From contig CACJLA010000002.1 of assembly GCA_902594145.1 (NCBI GenBank), positions 114,357 through 178,356 on the forward strand: DNA of 64,000 nt, given 5' to 3'. The stretch is from an uncultured Alphaproteobacteria bacterium (GTDB lineage Bacteria; Pseudomonadota; Alphaproteobacteria; HIMB59). Below the pieces are notes generated by a model. It ran no database searches, was not told the DNA's origin, and worked only from the letters and a program-made list of their open reading frames with translations. How positions within the stretch are numbered: position 1 is the stretch's first letter; each line of letters starts with the position of its first letter. Position numbers and translations under genes: made by a program. Below are positions 1 through 8,194 of the stretch, piece after piece.

Positions 1-163
1 TTCCTCTGAGCTGACTTGATTTCACTAATTCTATAATATCATTTTGATTTTTGGACAAAATTTCTTTTGTGTTAGACCATGAACCTCTTTGTAAGGCTCC
101 TTCAATAAAGGGTTCTTGAAAACCATGAAGGTTTTGAAAAACTTTATCTTTAGCATTAAGCAT
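1..163 (-). CDS. nuoF: NADH-quinone oxidoreductase subunit F, N-terminal fragment
   Basis: Partial gene running off the left edge; only the first 54 residues are present. In complex I, NuoF carries FMN and the N3 iron-sulfur cluster and accepts electrons from NADH. The visible part reads [15 protein letters not shown] and ends in VKSSQLRG, which is the lead-in to the family's glycine-rich RGGAGF nucleotide-binding loop beyond the edge. The start ATG lies 8 bases inside the end of nuoE, a translationally coupled overlap. The identification rests on position after nuoE and on the residues before the glycine loop. Confidence 0.9.
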   Translation of the reverse strand, partial: MLNAKDKVFQNLHGFQEPFIEGALQRGSWSNTKEILSKNQNDIIELVKSSQLRG

Positions 164-743
164 TTTCTGAACTTCTCCTACCTTTTTGAGAACCAATAAT
201 ATTTGGTTTTCCTTCTTTAATATTGTTTATAATTTTCTTTGTAGAGTCTTCATCTAAGTCTTCAAAAAAATCATTATTAATTTGTATCATAGGTCCATTA
301 GAACAAGCACCAAGGCACTCCACTTCAACAACTGTAAATTTATTATCTTCACTTGTATCGTTAATTTCACATTTTGTTTCTTTACAAATCGTATTTGTAA
401 TTTTATTTGAGCCTCTGAGCCAACAAGGAGATGTTCTACAAATCTGAACTAGGTTTTCACCAACTGGTCTTGTGTTATACATTGAATAAAATGAAGCTAC
501 TTCTGTAACTCTTATCTTAGGCATAGATAAAGTCTCAGCAATTGTTTCTATGCATTCAATGCTTATCCAATTATGATTTTGTTCTTGTGCCAAATAAAGG
601 AGAGGCATTACAGCGCTTTGCTCCCTACCTTTTGGATATTTAGAAATAATATTTTTAATTGATTTGAGATTATCTTTAGACCATGAAAATTTCTCACCTG
701 ATCTTGAAAAATTATTTGATAAACCTGGATGATTACCACTCAT
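156..743 (-). CDS. nuoE: NADH-quinone oxidoreductase subunit E
   Basis: The 24-kDa subunit of complex I, which holds the N1a [2Fe-2S] cluster in the peripheral arm next to NuoF. At 195 residues it has the family's thioredoxin-like fold signature: four cluster ligands in the C-x4-C and C-x3-C pattern, C102/C107 (ICRTSPCW) and C143/C147 (ECLGACSNG). It follows nuoD with a 4-base overlap and runs into nuoF with an 8-base overlap, so the genes are cotranscribed. No oddities. Confidence 0.95.
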   Translation of the reverse strand: MSGNHPGLSNNFSRSGEKFSWSKDNLKSIKNIISKYPKGREQSAVMPLLYLAQEQNHNWISIECIETIAETLSMPKIRVTEVASFYSMYNTRPVGENLVQICRTSPCWLRGSNKITNTICKETKCEINDTSEDNKFTVVEVECLGACSNGPMIQINNDFFEDLDEDSTKKIINNIKEGKPNIIGSQKGRRSSENA

Positions 744-1915
744 CTGTCAACCTCACCAAATACAATGTCTAAACTTCCTAAGATTGATGGTAGGTCTGCA
801 AGTTGGTGGCCTTTAGATAAAAAATGTAATGCCTGTAAATGAACAAAGCCTGGAGCTCTCAATTTACAACGATAAGGTTTTGAACTTCCATCAGCTACTA
901 AAACAACTCCAAATTCTCCTTTTGGTGCCTCTACACTTTTGTATGTAATTCCCTCAGGAACCCTATATCCCTCTGTAAATAACTTAAAATGATGAATTAT
1001 AGCTTCCATTGAATTTTTCATTTCTGATCTTTTAGGTGGTGTAATTTTATTATTTTCAACCATTACAGGTCCTTGTGGAATATTATCAATACACTGCAAA
1101 ATAATTTTAACAGACTCTCTCATCTCTTCCATTCTCACTAAATATCTATCATAGGTATCACCTGTTTTTCCAACAGGAATGTCAAAATCTATATCTGAAT
1201 ATACATCATAAGGTTGAGATTTTCTTAGATCCCAAGCTACGCCACTCGCACGAAGAACCGGGCCACTACAACTAAGTCTTATTGCGTCATCTTTTTTTAA
1301 TATTCCTATATCTACTGAGCGTTGCTTAAATATTCTATTCTCAGTAAGTAATTCTTCAAGGGTATCAATAAACTTAGGAAAATTTGAAAAATAGTTTTTC
1401 ATTTTTTCTAGGAGATTTTCAGGTAAGTCCTGATGAACACCACCAGGTCGAAAATAAGCTGCATGAAATCTTGCTCCAGAAACAGCTTCATGAAATTCCA
1501 ACATTTTTTCTCTCTCTTCGAAAGCCCATAGCATTGGAGTAGCTGCACCTATGTCCATTGCAAAAGCAGGAATGTTAAGCAAATGATTCAATATTCTGGT
1601 AACTTCTGCAAACATAACTCTGATATATTGAGCTCTTTTAGGTGCCTCAATGTTCAACAAATTCTCAACTGCTAAAGCGAATGCATGTTCTTGACACATT
1701 GGTGATACATAATCAAGACGGTCAAAATATGGTATAGCTTGGGTATAAGTTTTTTGTTCAATTAATTTTTCAGTGCCTCTATGTAAAAGTCCAATATGTG
1801 GTTCTGCTTTGTTTACTACCTCTCCCTCCAATTGCACTAGCAGTCTAAGGACTCCGTGCGCAGCTGGATGTTGAGGTCCAAAATTAAGCGTGACAGGTTT
1901 AAAGTTCTCGGACAT
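740..1915 (-). CDS. nuoD: NADH-quinone oxidoreductase subunit D
   Basis: The 49-kDa subunit of complex I, which forms the quinone-binding pocket together with NuoB. It has 391 residues, normal for a separate (not CD-fused) NuoD. Recognisable blocks are [16 protein letters not shown] at the N terminus (the quinone-site His motif), [37 protein letters not shown] and the C-terminal [11 protein letters not shown] typical of the family. It starts 4 bases after nuoC and overlaps nuoE by 4 bases. Confidence 0.97.
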   Translation of the reverse strand: MSENFKPVTLNFGPQHPAAHGVLRLLVQLEGEVVNKAEPHIGLLHRGTEKLIEQKTYTQAIPYFDRLDYVSPMCQEHAFALAVENLLNIEAPKRAQYIRVMFAEVTRILNHLLNIPAFAMDIGAATPMLWAFEEREKMLEFHEAVSGARFHAAYFRPGGVHQDLPENLLEKMKNYFSNFPKFIDTLEELLTENRIFKQRSVDIGILKKDDAIRLSCSGPVLRASGVAWDLRKSQPYDVYSDIDFDIPVGKTGDTYDRYLVRMEEMRESVKIILQCIDNIPQGPVMVENNKITPPKRSEMKNSMEAIIHHFKLFTEGYRVPEGITYKSVEAPKGEFGVVLVADGSSKPYRCKLRAPGFVHLQALHFLSKGHQLADLPSILGSLDIVFGEVDR

Positions 1916-1919
1916 ATAT

Positions 1920-2513
1920 TTATTTACCTAGTTCCTCTTTAATTGTTTCTTTCATTCCCTCCCAAGGGCTCTCATTATCAAAGTCTCTAAATTCTTGCTT
2001 TAGAGTAACAGGCTCATAAACAACTTTTTTTATGTTTTCGTCATAACGAACTTCTTCATAACCAGTTAAAGGAAAATCTTTTCTTAGTGGATGACCTTGA
2101 AAGGTATAGTCATTCATTATTCTCTGAAGATTAGGGTGATTTATGAAGTTTATACCAAAAAGATCATAACACTCCCTTTCAAACCAGTCAGCAGACTCAA
2201 AAATTTGAGTTATAGAATTAATATTTAAATTATCTTCAGAAATATTGGCGAAAATAAACAATCTTTTATTAAATTTTAAGCTCAGAAAAGAGTATATGAG
2301 TGTAAATCTTTCTTGAGCATAACTTGATTTAGATAACATGTTATCTGTGACCGTAATATCAATTAACTGGTCATAGAGTAAATCTTCATCTTCTTTAATT
2401 TTTTGAGTAACATCTAATATTGAGTCCTTGTTTACTAAAATATTTTCAATACCGGCCTTGATTGGGAAATGAAAACTTCCAGTTGAATACTTTTGTAAAA
2501 TATTAGGGGACAA
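1920..2513 (-). CDS. nuoC: NADH-quinone oxidoreductase subunit C
   Basis: The 30-kDa subunit of the complex I peripheral arm. The 197-residue product shows the family signature around [14 protein letters not shown] and the following [19 protein letters not shown]. The C-terminal tail matches the [13 protein letters not shown] type that is common in alphaproteobacterial and mitochondrial versions. It lies between nuoB (5-base gap) and nuoD (4-base gap) in the nuo operon. Confidence 0.95.
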   Translation of the reverse strand: MSPNILQKYSTGSFHFPIKAGIENILVNKDSILDVTQKIKEDEDLLYDQLIDITVTDNMLSKSSYAQERFTLIYSFLSLKFNKRLFIFANISEDNLNINSITQIFESADWFERECYDLFGINFINHPNLQRIMNDYTFQGHPLRKDFPLTGYEEVRYDENIKKVVYEPVTLKQEFRDFDNESPWEGMKETIKEELGK

Positions 2514-2518
2514 ATAAT

Positions 2519-3049
2519 TTACCTATAAATTTTCTTTTTCTTTTTTATTTTATCTTGAAGTTGCATGATGCCATACAAAAGCGCTTCAGCAGTTGGTGGG
2601 CAACCTGGAACATAAATATCTACAGGTACTATTCTATCGCATCCTCTGACAACGGAGTAAGAGTAATGATAATAACCTCCACCATTAGCGCAAGAACCCA
2701 TAGAGATTACCCATCTTGGTTCAGGCATTTGATCATAAACCTTCCGTAAAGCAGGTGCCATTTTGTTTGTAAGAGTTCCAGCAACAATCATCACATCAGA
2801 TTGTCTTGGTGAACCTCTCGGTATTACTCCTAAACGATCTAAATCATATCTACTCATATAAGAGTGCATCATCTCAACACCACAGCAAGCCAAACCAAAT
2901 GTCATAGGCCATAATGATCCTGAACGTGCCCAATTAATTAAATTTTCAAACGAAGCTGTAACAAAGCCTTTTTTTTCAAAGACTTCATCTATATTAAGAG
3001 AATTATTATGTTCTATATTTACTCCCAATCTAATGCTCCATTTCTCCAT
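2519..3049 (-). CDS. nuoB: NADH-quinone oxidoreductase subunit B
   Basis: The PSST subunit, which carries the N2 [4Fe-4S] cluster that hands electrons to quinone. All four ligands are visible: the tandem C55-C56 in [11 protein letters not shown]120 in SMGSCANGG and C150 in [12 protein letters not shown]. With the ATG start used here the gene overlaps nuoA by 31 bases. The first 15 or so residues are not recognisably conserved, so a shorter product from a non-ATG start (for example the TTG at residue 8) is possible. Confidence 0.95.
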   Translation of the reverse strand: MEKWSIRLGVNIEHNNSLNIDEVFEKKGFVTASFENLINWARSGSLWPMTFGLACCGVEMMHSYMSRYDLDRLGVIPRGSPRQSDVMIVAGTLTNKMAPALRKVYDQMPEPRWVISMGSCANGGGYYHYSYSVVRGCDRIVPVDIYVPGCPPTAEALLYGIMQLQDKIKKKKKIYR

Positions 3050-3378
3050 TCATAAATAAATCCAACTGTAAGAATAAATAAAAAAAACATCATGGAATAA
3101 AAACCTAAGGCGCCAATATTGCTAAGACTTACTGCCCATGGAAATAAAAATGCAATTTCTAAATCAAATATAATAAATAGTATTGATACTAAATAAAACT
3201 TTACATCAAATTTCGATCGGGCATCATCAAAGGCTTCAAAACCACATTCGTAAGCGGATAATTTTTCACTATCAGGTGAACTTGGAGATAATATTTTTGA
3301 TAGCAAGTACATAGCAATAGCCATACCAGCGCCAATTAAGATGAAAATTAAAATAAATATATAATCCAGGTTGTACAT
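3019..3378 (-). CDS. nuoA: NADH-quinone oxidoreductase subunit A
   Basis: Small membrane subunit of complex I, 119 residues with three hydrophobic segments (about 7-29, 60-82 and 88-109). The conserved loop between the first two is present: [16 protein letters not shown], with the cysteine that changes exposure between active and deactive complex I, followed by [18 protein letters not shown]. First gene of the nuo operon; its promoter should lie in the 365-base gap upstream. Confidence 0.95.
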   Translation of the reverse strand: MYNLDYIFILIFILIGAGMAIAMYLLSKILSPSSPDSEKLSAYECGFEAFDDARSKFDVKFYLVSILFIIFDLEIAFLFPWAVSLSNIGALGFYSMMFFLFILTVGFIYEWRNGALDWE

Positions 3379-3743
3379 ATAAAATATTAAGGTTTTTTGT
3401 AATGTATTATAAAAAACAAAAGTAAATAATTAATAATAAAAGTGACGCAACAAGCAATTAGATACAATTTTAAAGATTGAATGAATATTGGCTATAAACA
3501 TGAGTAAATTAAGGTGTATATTGCTCTATAATCATTGATATATAATAATTTTATCCTTATATAGTGTCCTTACACATAGATTATGTGTCTCATATTAAAA
3601 ACTTATTGCTCAGCATTTAAAGTTTACTCAATTTAAATTATTGAAATTTTGTAATTTCATTAGTCTACAAGTCTGTAATTTTTAAAAATACAGTAATAAT
3701 TTATATTGATTAAATTCTTTATTTAATAAAGATTATCAAAATT
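3379..3743. other. 365-base divergent intergenic region between nuoA and moxR
   Basis: Very AT-rich, no convincing ORF. It must carry the nuo promoter (leftward) and the promoter of the moxR trio (rightward). Two short perfect dyads stand out: ACACATA-GAT-TATGTGT at 3572-3588 and TGAAATT-TTGT-AATTTCA at 3642-3659. Either could be an operator or a weak hairpin; neither has a thymine tract making it a clear terminator. No duplicated tRNA end was seen here. Confidence 0.5.
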
Positions 3744-4628
3744 ATGAGTATATGGAATGAAGCAATTACCGAAATTAGTAAAATTATACACAATGGGGAA
3801 GTGCAATCTAGATTAATATTAGCGTCAATGATTTCTCAAGGTCATGTGCTTATTGAGGATAAACCTGGCACTGGTAAAACAAAGCTATCAAAAGTCATAT
3901 CAACAATTAGCTCATTAGAAACTAAAAGAATTCAATGTACTGTAGATATGTTACCAACAGATATAATAGGCTTTGAATTTTATGATCAAAAAGAAGGTAA
4001 TTTTACTTTTAAAAAAGGTCCTATATTTACAAATATTTTATTAGCAGATGAATTAAATAGAGCATCTCCTAAATCTCAAAGTGCTTTACTACAAGCTATG
4101 GAAGAAAAATTAATTACTATACAAAATAACAGTTTTAAATTACCTAAGCCTTTTGTGGTAATAGCTACACAAAACCCACAAGAACAACATGGAACATTTC
4201 CATTACCTGAATCACAATTAGACAGATTTAATGTATCATTTGAAATGCCTATTTTAGAATTTGAACAAGAAATAAAACTTTCAAATGATGACGTTACATT
4301 AAAAAATATTGATTTAGATTTTGAAAAATCAAATTCTATTATGAAAAATATAAAAATATCTGACTCACTATTAAGTTACATAAAAAGTATTGTAGAAAAA
4401 TTAAGGAATTATAATACTGATGTTTATTTATCAACTAGGTATGTTAAACAGCTTTTTGAATGTACAAAAGCACATGCATTAATGGAAGAAAGAAATTATG
4501 CGATACCTGATGATTTCCAAAATTGTTTTATTGCTTGTACACTTCATCGATTAAAAATCCAGAATAGATCTAAGGCAGAATTAAAAAAATTGTTAAATGA
4601 AATTATTGAAGATACACCAATCGTTTAA
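3744..4628 (+). CDS. MoxR-family AAA+ ATPase
   Basis: A cytoplasmic AAA+ chaperone-type ATPase of the MoxR/RavA class, 294 residues. Walker A is EDKPGTGKTKLSK (residues 38-50), Walker B is ILLADELNRASPK, and sensor 1 lies in VVIATQNPQEQHG; the lid domain follows. MoxR proteins commonly work with a DUF58 protein and a membrane transglutaminase or VWA proteins, and the first two partners follow directly. The next gene starts 32 bases before this one ends. The biological target is unknown. Confidence 0.93.
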   Translation: MSIWNEAITEISKIIHNGEVQSRLILASMISQGHVLIEDKPGTGKTKLSKVISTISSLETKRIQCTVDMLPTDIIGFEFYDQKEGNFTFKKGPIFTNILLADELNRASPKSQSALLQAMEEKLITIQNNSFKLPKPFVVIATQNPQEQHGTFPLPESQLDRFNVSFEMPILEFEQEIKLSNDDVTLKNIDLDFEKSNSIMKNIKISDSLLSYIKSIVEKLRNYNTDVYLSTRYVKQLFECTKAHALMEERNYAIPDDFQNCFIACTLHRLKIQNRSKAELKKLLNEIIEDTPIV

Positions 4629-5553
4629 TTTTATAAAAAAATTTAACTCTCATTTTGAAAATAAAATCGTCTATAAATTTAGTCCTAAAAAGGAAATTTC
4701 ATTAAATAGAAAGAATATCTTTATATTCCCGAACTATCAGGGGGTATTGGTTGGTTTTTATATTTTTTTAGTTTTGCTAGGGGCAATGATCTATCAATTA
4801 TCCCTAGGTTATTTATTTACATTCATAGTTGGTGTGATTTTATTATTATCGGTTTTTATGTCATACTATAATTTTCAAGGTCAATTATTAGCATTAAATG
4901 AGGGTGTGAATACTTTTGTTAACTCTAATCATCACATTAAATTAAGTTTTAATAATAATGTTCCGATAGATAGTTTTGGTTTCTTTAAATCAGATCCATA
5001 TAACAAAATAGCTCTAAATGAAAAAAATAACATTATAAAGGTTAGCTCTGAAAAAAGAGGTTATTTTAAACCAGATTACTTTGTTATAGAGTCGATTTAT
5101 CCTTTTGGAATTGTTAGAACTTGGTCGGTTTTAAGGCACGATTTAAGAATTATATTTTATCCTAAAATCAAAAAATTGAGCCAAGATCAACTTCTTAAAT
5201 TTATAAGATCTAATTCTCCTCATAAAACAGGTAGTATCGATTTTGAGGGCATAAAAGAATACACAAATCAAGATGATCCAAAAAAAATTATCTGGTCAAG
5301 AGCAACTTTTTCTGATGACTTACTTGTAAAGGTTTTTTCCGACCAAGTTGAAATTAAAGATATAAACATTGACTACACAAAAGTTCCATCAAACGATCAT
5401 GAAGAAAGGTTGTCAATGATGGCATTTTTGATTGATTGGAGTCATGCAAACAATTATAGATTTAAAATTGTACTAGAAAACAATGAGACTGAAATGTCTA
5501 AAGGAATAAGTCATTATCATCATTGCATGGAATTAATATCTTTAACTCCATGA
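4597..5553 (+). CDS. DUF58 membrane protein
   Basis: 318 residues with two adjacent transmembrane segments (about 47-85), then a soluble part containing the DUF58 core, seen as GSIDFEGIKEYTNQDD and KKIIWSRATFSDDLLVK. The family is related to VWA-like domains and usually sits beside moxR. The start overlaps moxR by 32 bases, so a later start is possible but the N-terminal membrane region would be kept. The stop codon overlaps the likely start of the transglutaminase gene (ATGA). Confidence 0.88.
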   Translation: MKLLKIHQSFNFIKKFNSHFENKIVYKFSPKKEISLNRKNIFIFPNYQGVLVGFYIFLVLLGAMIYQLSLGYLFTFIVGVILLLSVFMSYYNFQGQLLALNEGVNTFVNSNHHIKLSFNNNVPIDSFGFFKSDPYNKIALNEKNNIIKVSSEKRGYFKPDYFVIESIYPFGIVRTWSVLRHDLRIIFYPKIKKLSQDQLLKFIRSNSPHKTGSIDFEGIKEYTNQDDPKKIIWSRATFSDDLLVKVFSDQVEIKDINIDYTKVPSNDHEERLSMMAFLIDWSHANNYRFKIVLENNETEMSKGISHYHHCMELISLTP

Positions 5554-7421
5554 AATACAAAATTAATAATAATCTTAAATCATCAACAATATTAATTTTT
5601 TTTTCAATTCTGTGGGCATTAATGCCACATCAATTGAGGATAACACCTATATTACCGTTTTATACACTTCTAATAATTATTCTTTTTTTTATAAATAATT
5701 TTTTCAGACCAATCTTTAATTCTTATAAAATAATTTGGAATATAGCTCTTTCAATATCATCTATAATTTTTTTATATTTTTCTTTATCAGAATTTGAAAT
5801 ATCTCAGAAGTTAGTGGTAAATTTTTTATGTATAACAATTCTACCTAAATTATTGTTTATAAAAGATTATAGAGATGTCCTTTTTTTATTTAGAACTGGA
5901 CTTTTTTTGATATTAACACAATTTTTATTTGACCAAGGAATTGAAACTGCTTTTTATATGATGGTAGGTATATTTTTATTTTTTGCATCAATAATTCACA
6001 AATCATCTGGCTTAATTTTTTTATCTAAAGAAGCAATAATTAGAATATTAAAATTAATATTTTTATCTATGCCAATAGTAGTAATTCTTTTTATATATGT
6101 TCCAAAAACTACAAAACCAATGTGGTCTTTTTTTGGAGAAGAAAAGCAAAAAACAGGTATATCAGAGAAAATGGAATACAATGAATTTAACGAAATAATT
6201 CAAGATAATTCAATTGCATTTAGAGTGATTCTTAAAAATCAAAATATGAATTTGATATTAGATACTTTTTATTGGAGATATAAAACATTAGATAAACTTA
6301 CAGACAACATCTGGACAAGATCAGATAATATTTCATTAAATTCAAAAAAAATTGACCTTGATAATATCAATAAAGGATACGAATATGAAATTATATTAGA
6401 GCCACTAAGCTATAATTTTTTACCAGTTCTTGATTATTCAAATAATATAACTAACGCGAGTATTAATTATGACTATTCTGTAAATACTGACTCAAACATA
6501 AACACAAAAAAAATGTACTCTGCAGTATCATATGCAAAACCACTGTTTACTTTCTCAGAGATAGACAACAAATATCTTGAATACGATGAAAGTATTAATC
6601 CCAAAATGAAGCAAATGGCTGAAAAATGGACTCAGAGTGGTCTATCAAAGAAAGAATTGGCTCAAAAAGTCTTCAATTTTTATAAAGAACAAGAAATATC
6701 ATACTCTTTAAATCCTGAAATTAATTCATCTAGTAATATGCTAGATACATTCCTATTTGAGAAAAAAATTGGATATTGTCAATTATTTGCATCTAGTTCT
6801 GCTCTTCTTTTTAGGATGTTACAGATACCCTCAAGAGTTGTAATAGGTTTTGTTGGTGGAGAATATAATAACGTTGGTGATTTTATTGAAGTCAAAAATT
6901 CAGACTCTCATGCATGGACTGAATTTTATCTTCCGTCGATGGGATGGCAAAGATTTGATGCAACAAATTATGCCATTTCCTTAGATGAAAACAGTCAAAA
7001 TCAATTAATTAGTGAATTACCTTCAACAAAAATAAGTTTTATTCAAGAAGATAAAATTAATTTTTTGAGTAGAATTATTTTGACCACTAAATATCTATAT
7101 CACAATGCATCCTATAAATGGGATGTTTATGTAATTAAGGAAAAGTATAAGAAAATCAAACTATCTGAAAATAAGAAAATTTTATTTATACTTATCTTAA
7201 CAATATTATTATGTTTATTAATATTTTTAGAAAAAATTAGAAGAAGTTTTGACTTCAAAAAATTTTACCATAGGAAATTAATAAAAAATATAAATAAAAA
7301 AGCATCTGCACCACTATCTTTTTCTGATGGTATAATAAAAATCAAAAAAGAAATTGACCTTCAAGGCAACGATAAGCAAAAAAATTTATTTGATAAATTT
7401 TTATTACTCTATTTAAAGTGA
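5550..7421 (+). CDS. Transglutaminase-like membrane protein (TgpA/DUF3488 type)
   Basis: Start chosen at the ATG overlapping the DUF58 stop (ATGA), giving 623 residues; an in-frame ATG 27 bases upstream also exists. The N-terminal quarter is a block of transmembrane helices, followed by an extracytoplasmic region with the papain-like transglutaminase core. The catalytic Cys is in KIGYCQLFASSSALLFRM, the His in DSHAWTEFYLPSMGW and the Asp in RFDATN. A last helix lies near the C terminus. TgpA-type proteins are envelope enzymes whose substrates are mostly unknown. It closes the moxR-DUF58-transglutaminase operon. Confidence 0.88.
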   Translation: MKYKINNNLKSSTILIFFSILWALMPHQLRITPILPFYTLLIIILFFINNFFRPIFNSYKIIWNIALSISSIIFLYFSLSEFEISQKLVVNFLCITILPKLLFIKDYRDVLFLFRTGLFLILTQFLFDQGIETAFYMMVGIFLFFASIIHKSSGLIFLSKEAIIRILKLIFLSMPIVVILFIYVPKTTKPMWSFFGEEKQKTGISEKMEYNEFNEIIQDNSIAFRVILKNQNMNLILDTFYWRYKTLDKLTDNIWTRSDNISLNSKKIDLDNINKGYEYEIILEPLSYNFLPVLDYSNNITNASINYDYSVNTDSNINTKKMYSAVSYAKPLFTFSEIDNKYLEYDESINPKMKQMAEKWTQSGLSKKELAQKVFNFYKEQEISYSLNPEINSSSNMLDTFLFEKKIGYCQLFASSSALLFRMLQIPSRVVIGFVGGEYNNVGDFIEVKNSDSHAWTEFYLPSMGWQRFDATNYAISLDENSQNQLISELPSTKISFIQEDKINFLSRIILTTKYLYHNASYKWDVYVIKEKYKKIKLSENKKILFILILTILLCLLIFLEKIRRSFDFKKFYHRKLIKNINKKASAPLSFSDGIIKIKKEIDLQGNDKQKNLFDKFLLLYLK

Positions 7422-7659
7422 AATAATATAGTGGTTTGTATAGGAGAGATAAGTTTAAAGTTTTTAAATTAATTAAGGTTAATAATTAGCTCAATTGTTA
7501 TTGTATAAAAGAATATATTGTTTTTGTTCACCATATGTTCACCAATTTAAAGAAATGCTATGAAATTAGTTGAGATTTAAAATGACTTATAAATATTTTT
7601 GGTGAGCAGATCAGTATTGAAAAAGTTAGGAAATATATAACCCAAGTTAACCCTATTGT
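7422..7659. other. Gene-free region at the 3' side of tRNA-Asp
   Basis: 238 bases without a credible ORF between the transglutaminase gene and the 3' end of tRNA-Asp. A direct repeat GTTCACC occurs at 7526-7532 and 7537-7543, and a related GGTGAGC string lies near 7600. The 3' flanks of tRNA genes are common integration sites, but I see no integrase, no remnant of one and no duplicated tRNA end. Confidence 0.4.
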
Positions 7660-7736
7660 GGCGGGAGCGACGGGACTCGAACCCGCGACCTCCTGCGTGA
7701 CAGGCAGGCGTTCTAACCAAACTGAACTACACCCCC
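7660..7736 (-). tRNA. tRNA-Asp (GTC)
   Basis: On the minus strand it folds as a complete cloverleaf: acceptor GGGGGTG paired with CGCTCCC (one G-T wobble), anticodon stem CCTGC/GCAGG around the loop CTGTCAC with anticodon GTC, T-loop TTCGAGT, discriminator G and an encoded CCA. It lies 13 bases after tRNA-Val, so the two are probably cotranscribed with hup. Confidence 0.96.
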
Positions 7737-7749
7737 GACTTATGTCAAA

Positions 7750-7825
7750 TGGTGGGCGATGACGGACTCGAACCGCCGACCCTCTCGGTGTAAACGAGAT
7801 GCTCTACCAACTGAGCTAATCGCCC
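7750..7825 (-). tRNA. tRNA-Val (TAC)
   Basis: Minus-strand cloverleaf with acceptor GGGCGAT paired to ATCGCCC, D-arm TTAGCTCAGTTGGTAGAGC, anticodon TAC, T-loop TTCGAGT, discriminator A and encoded CCA. It lies 17 bases downstream of hup, in the hup-tRNA-Val-tRNA-Asp order typical of Alphaproteobacteria. Confidence 0.96.
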
Positions 7826-7842
7826 TATCTAATTATTTAAAA

Positions 7843-8124
7843 TTAGACTGTGGACTTTATTAGTTCTTTAAGTTGTTTTCCAGCAAGAAATTTTGGCTTT
7901 TTTGATGCAGGAATTTGTATTGATTCACCTGTTCTAGGATTTCTTCCAGTTTTAGCTTTAGTGTCTGCTACCTTGAATGTACCAAATCCAGCGATCTTCA
8001 CATCACCTCCAGCCTTTAAAGTAGATGTGATAATATCAAATAAACTTTCTACAGCCTTAGTTGCGTCTGATTTTCCTACACCATTTTTCGTACTATATTC
8101 AGCAATGAGTTCATTTTTGTTCAT
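7843..8124 (-). CDS. hup: HU-family DNA-binding protein
   Basis: A 93-residue histone-like protein that bends and compacts DNA as a dimer. It shows the N-terminal helix pair (MNKNELIAEYSTKNGVGKSD), the FGTFKVADTKAKTGRNPRTG arm region with the conserved Pro-containing tip, and the closing helix KFLAGKQLKELI. A strong ribosome-binding site, AAGGAGG at 8131-8137, sits six bases before the start. It lies directly downstream of lon, the usual alphaproteobacterial position. Confidence 0.96.
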   Translation of the reverse strand: MNKNELIAEYSTKNGVGKSDATKAVESLFDIITSTLKAGGDVKIAGFGTFKVADTKAKTGRNPRTGESIQIPASKKPKFLAGKQLKELIKSTV

Positions 8125-8194
8125 ACCGAACCTCCTTAGTGATTCTATTGGTTAATTGTAGTAAGAAAAAGGTAGGAAAATCAACAACAATATA

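Noticed and set aside
223..447. Short plus-strand ORF opposite nuoE
   Set aside because: It is fully inside nuoE on the other strand and has no conserved features.
7422..7736. tRNA-Asp 3' end as a proven att site of a genomic island
   Set aside because: No integrase, no duplicate of the tRNA end in 3379-3743, and no change in base composition obvious by eye; kept only as a hypothesis.
7850..8155. Plus-strand ORF opposite hup, and similar ones opposite lon, clpX, sufC and pilC
   Set aside because: They are antisense shadows of well-identified genes with no recognisable product.
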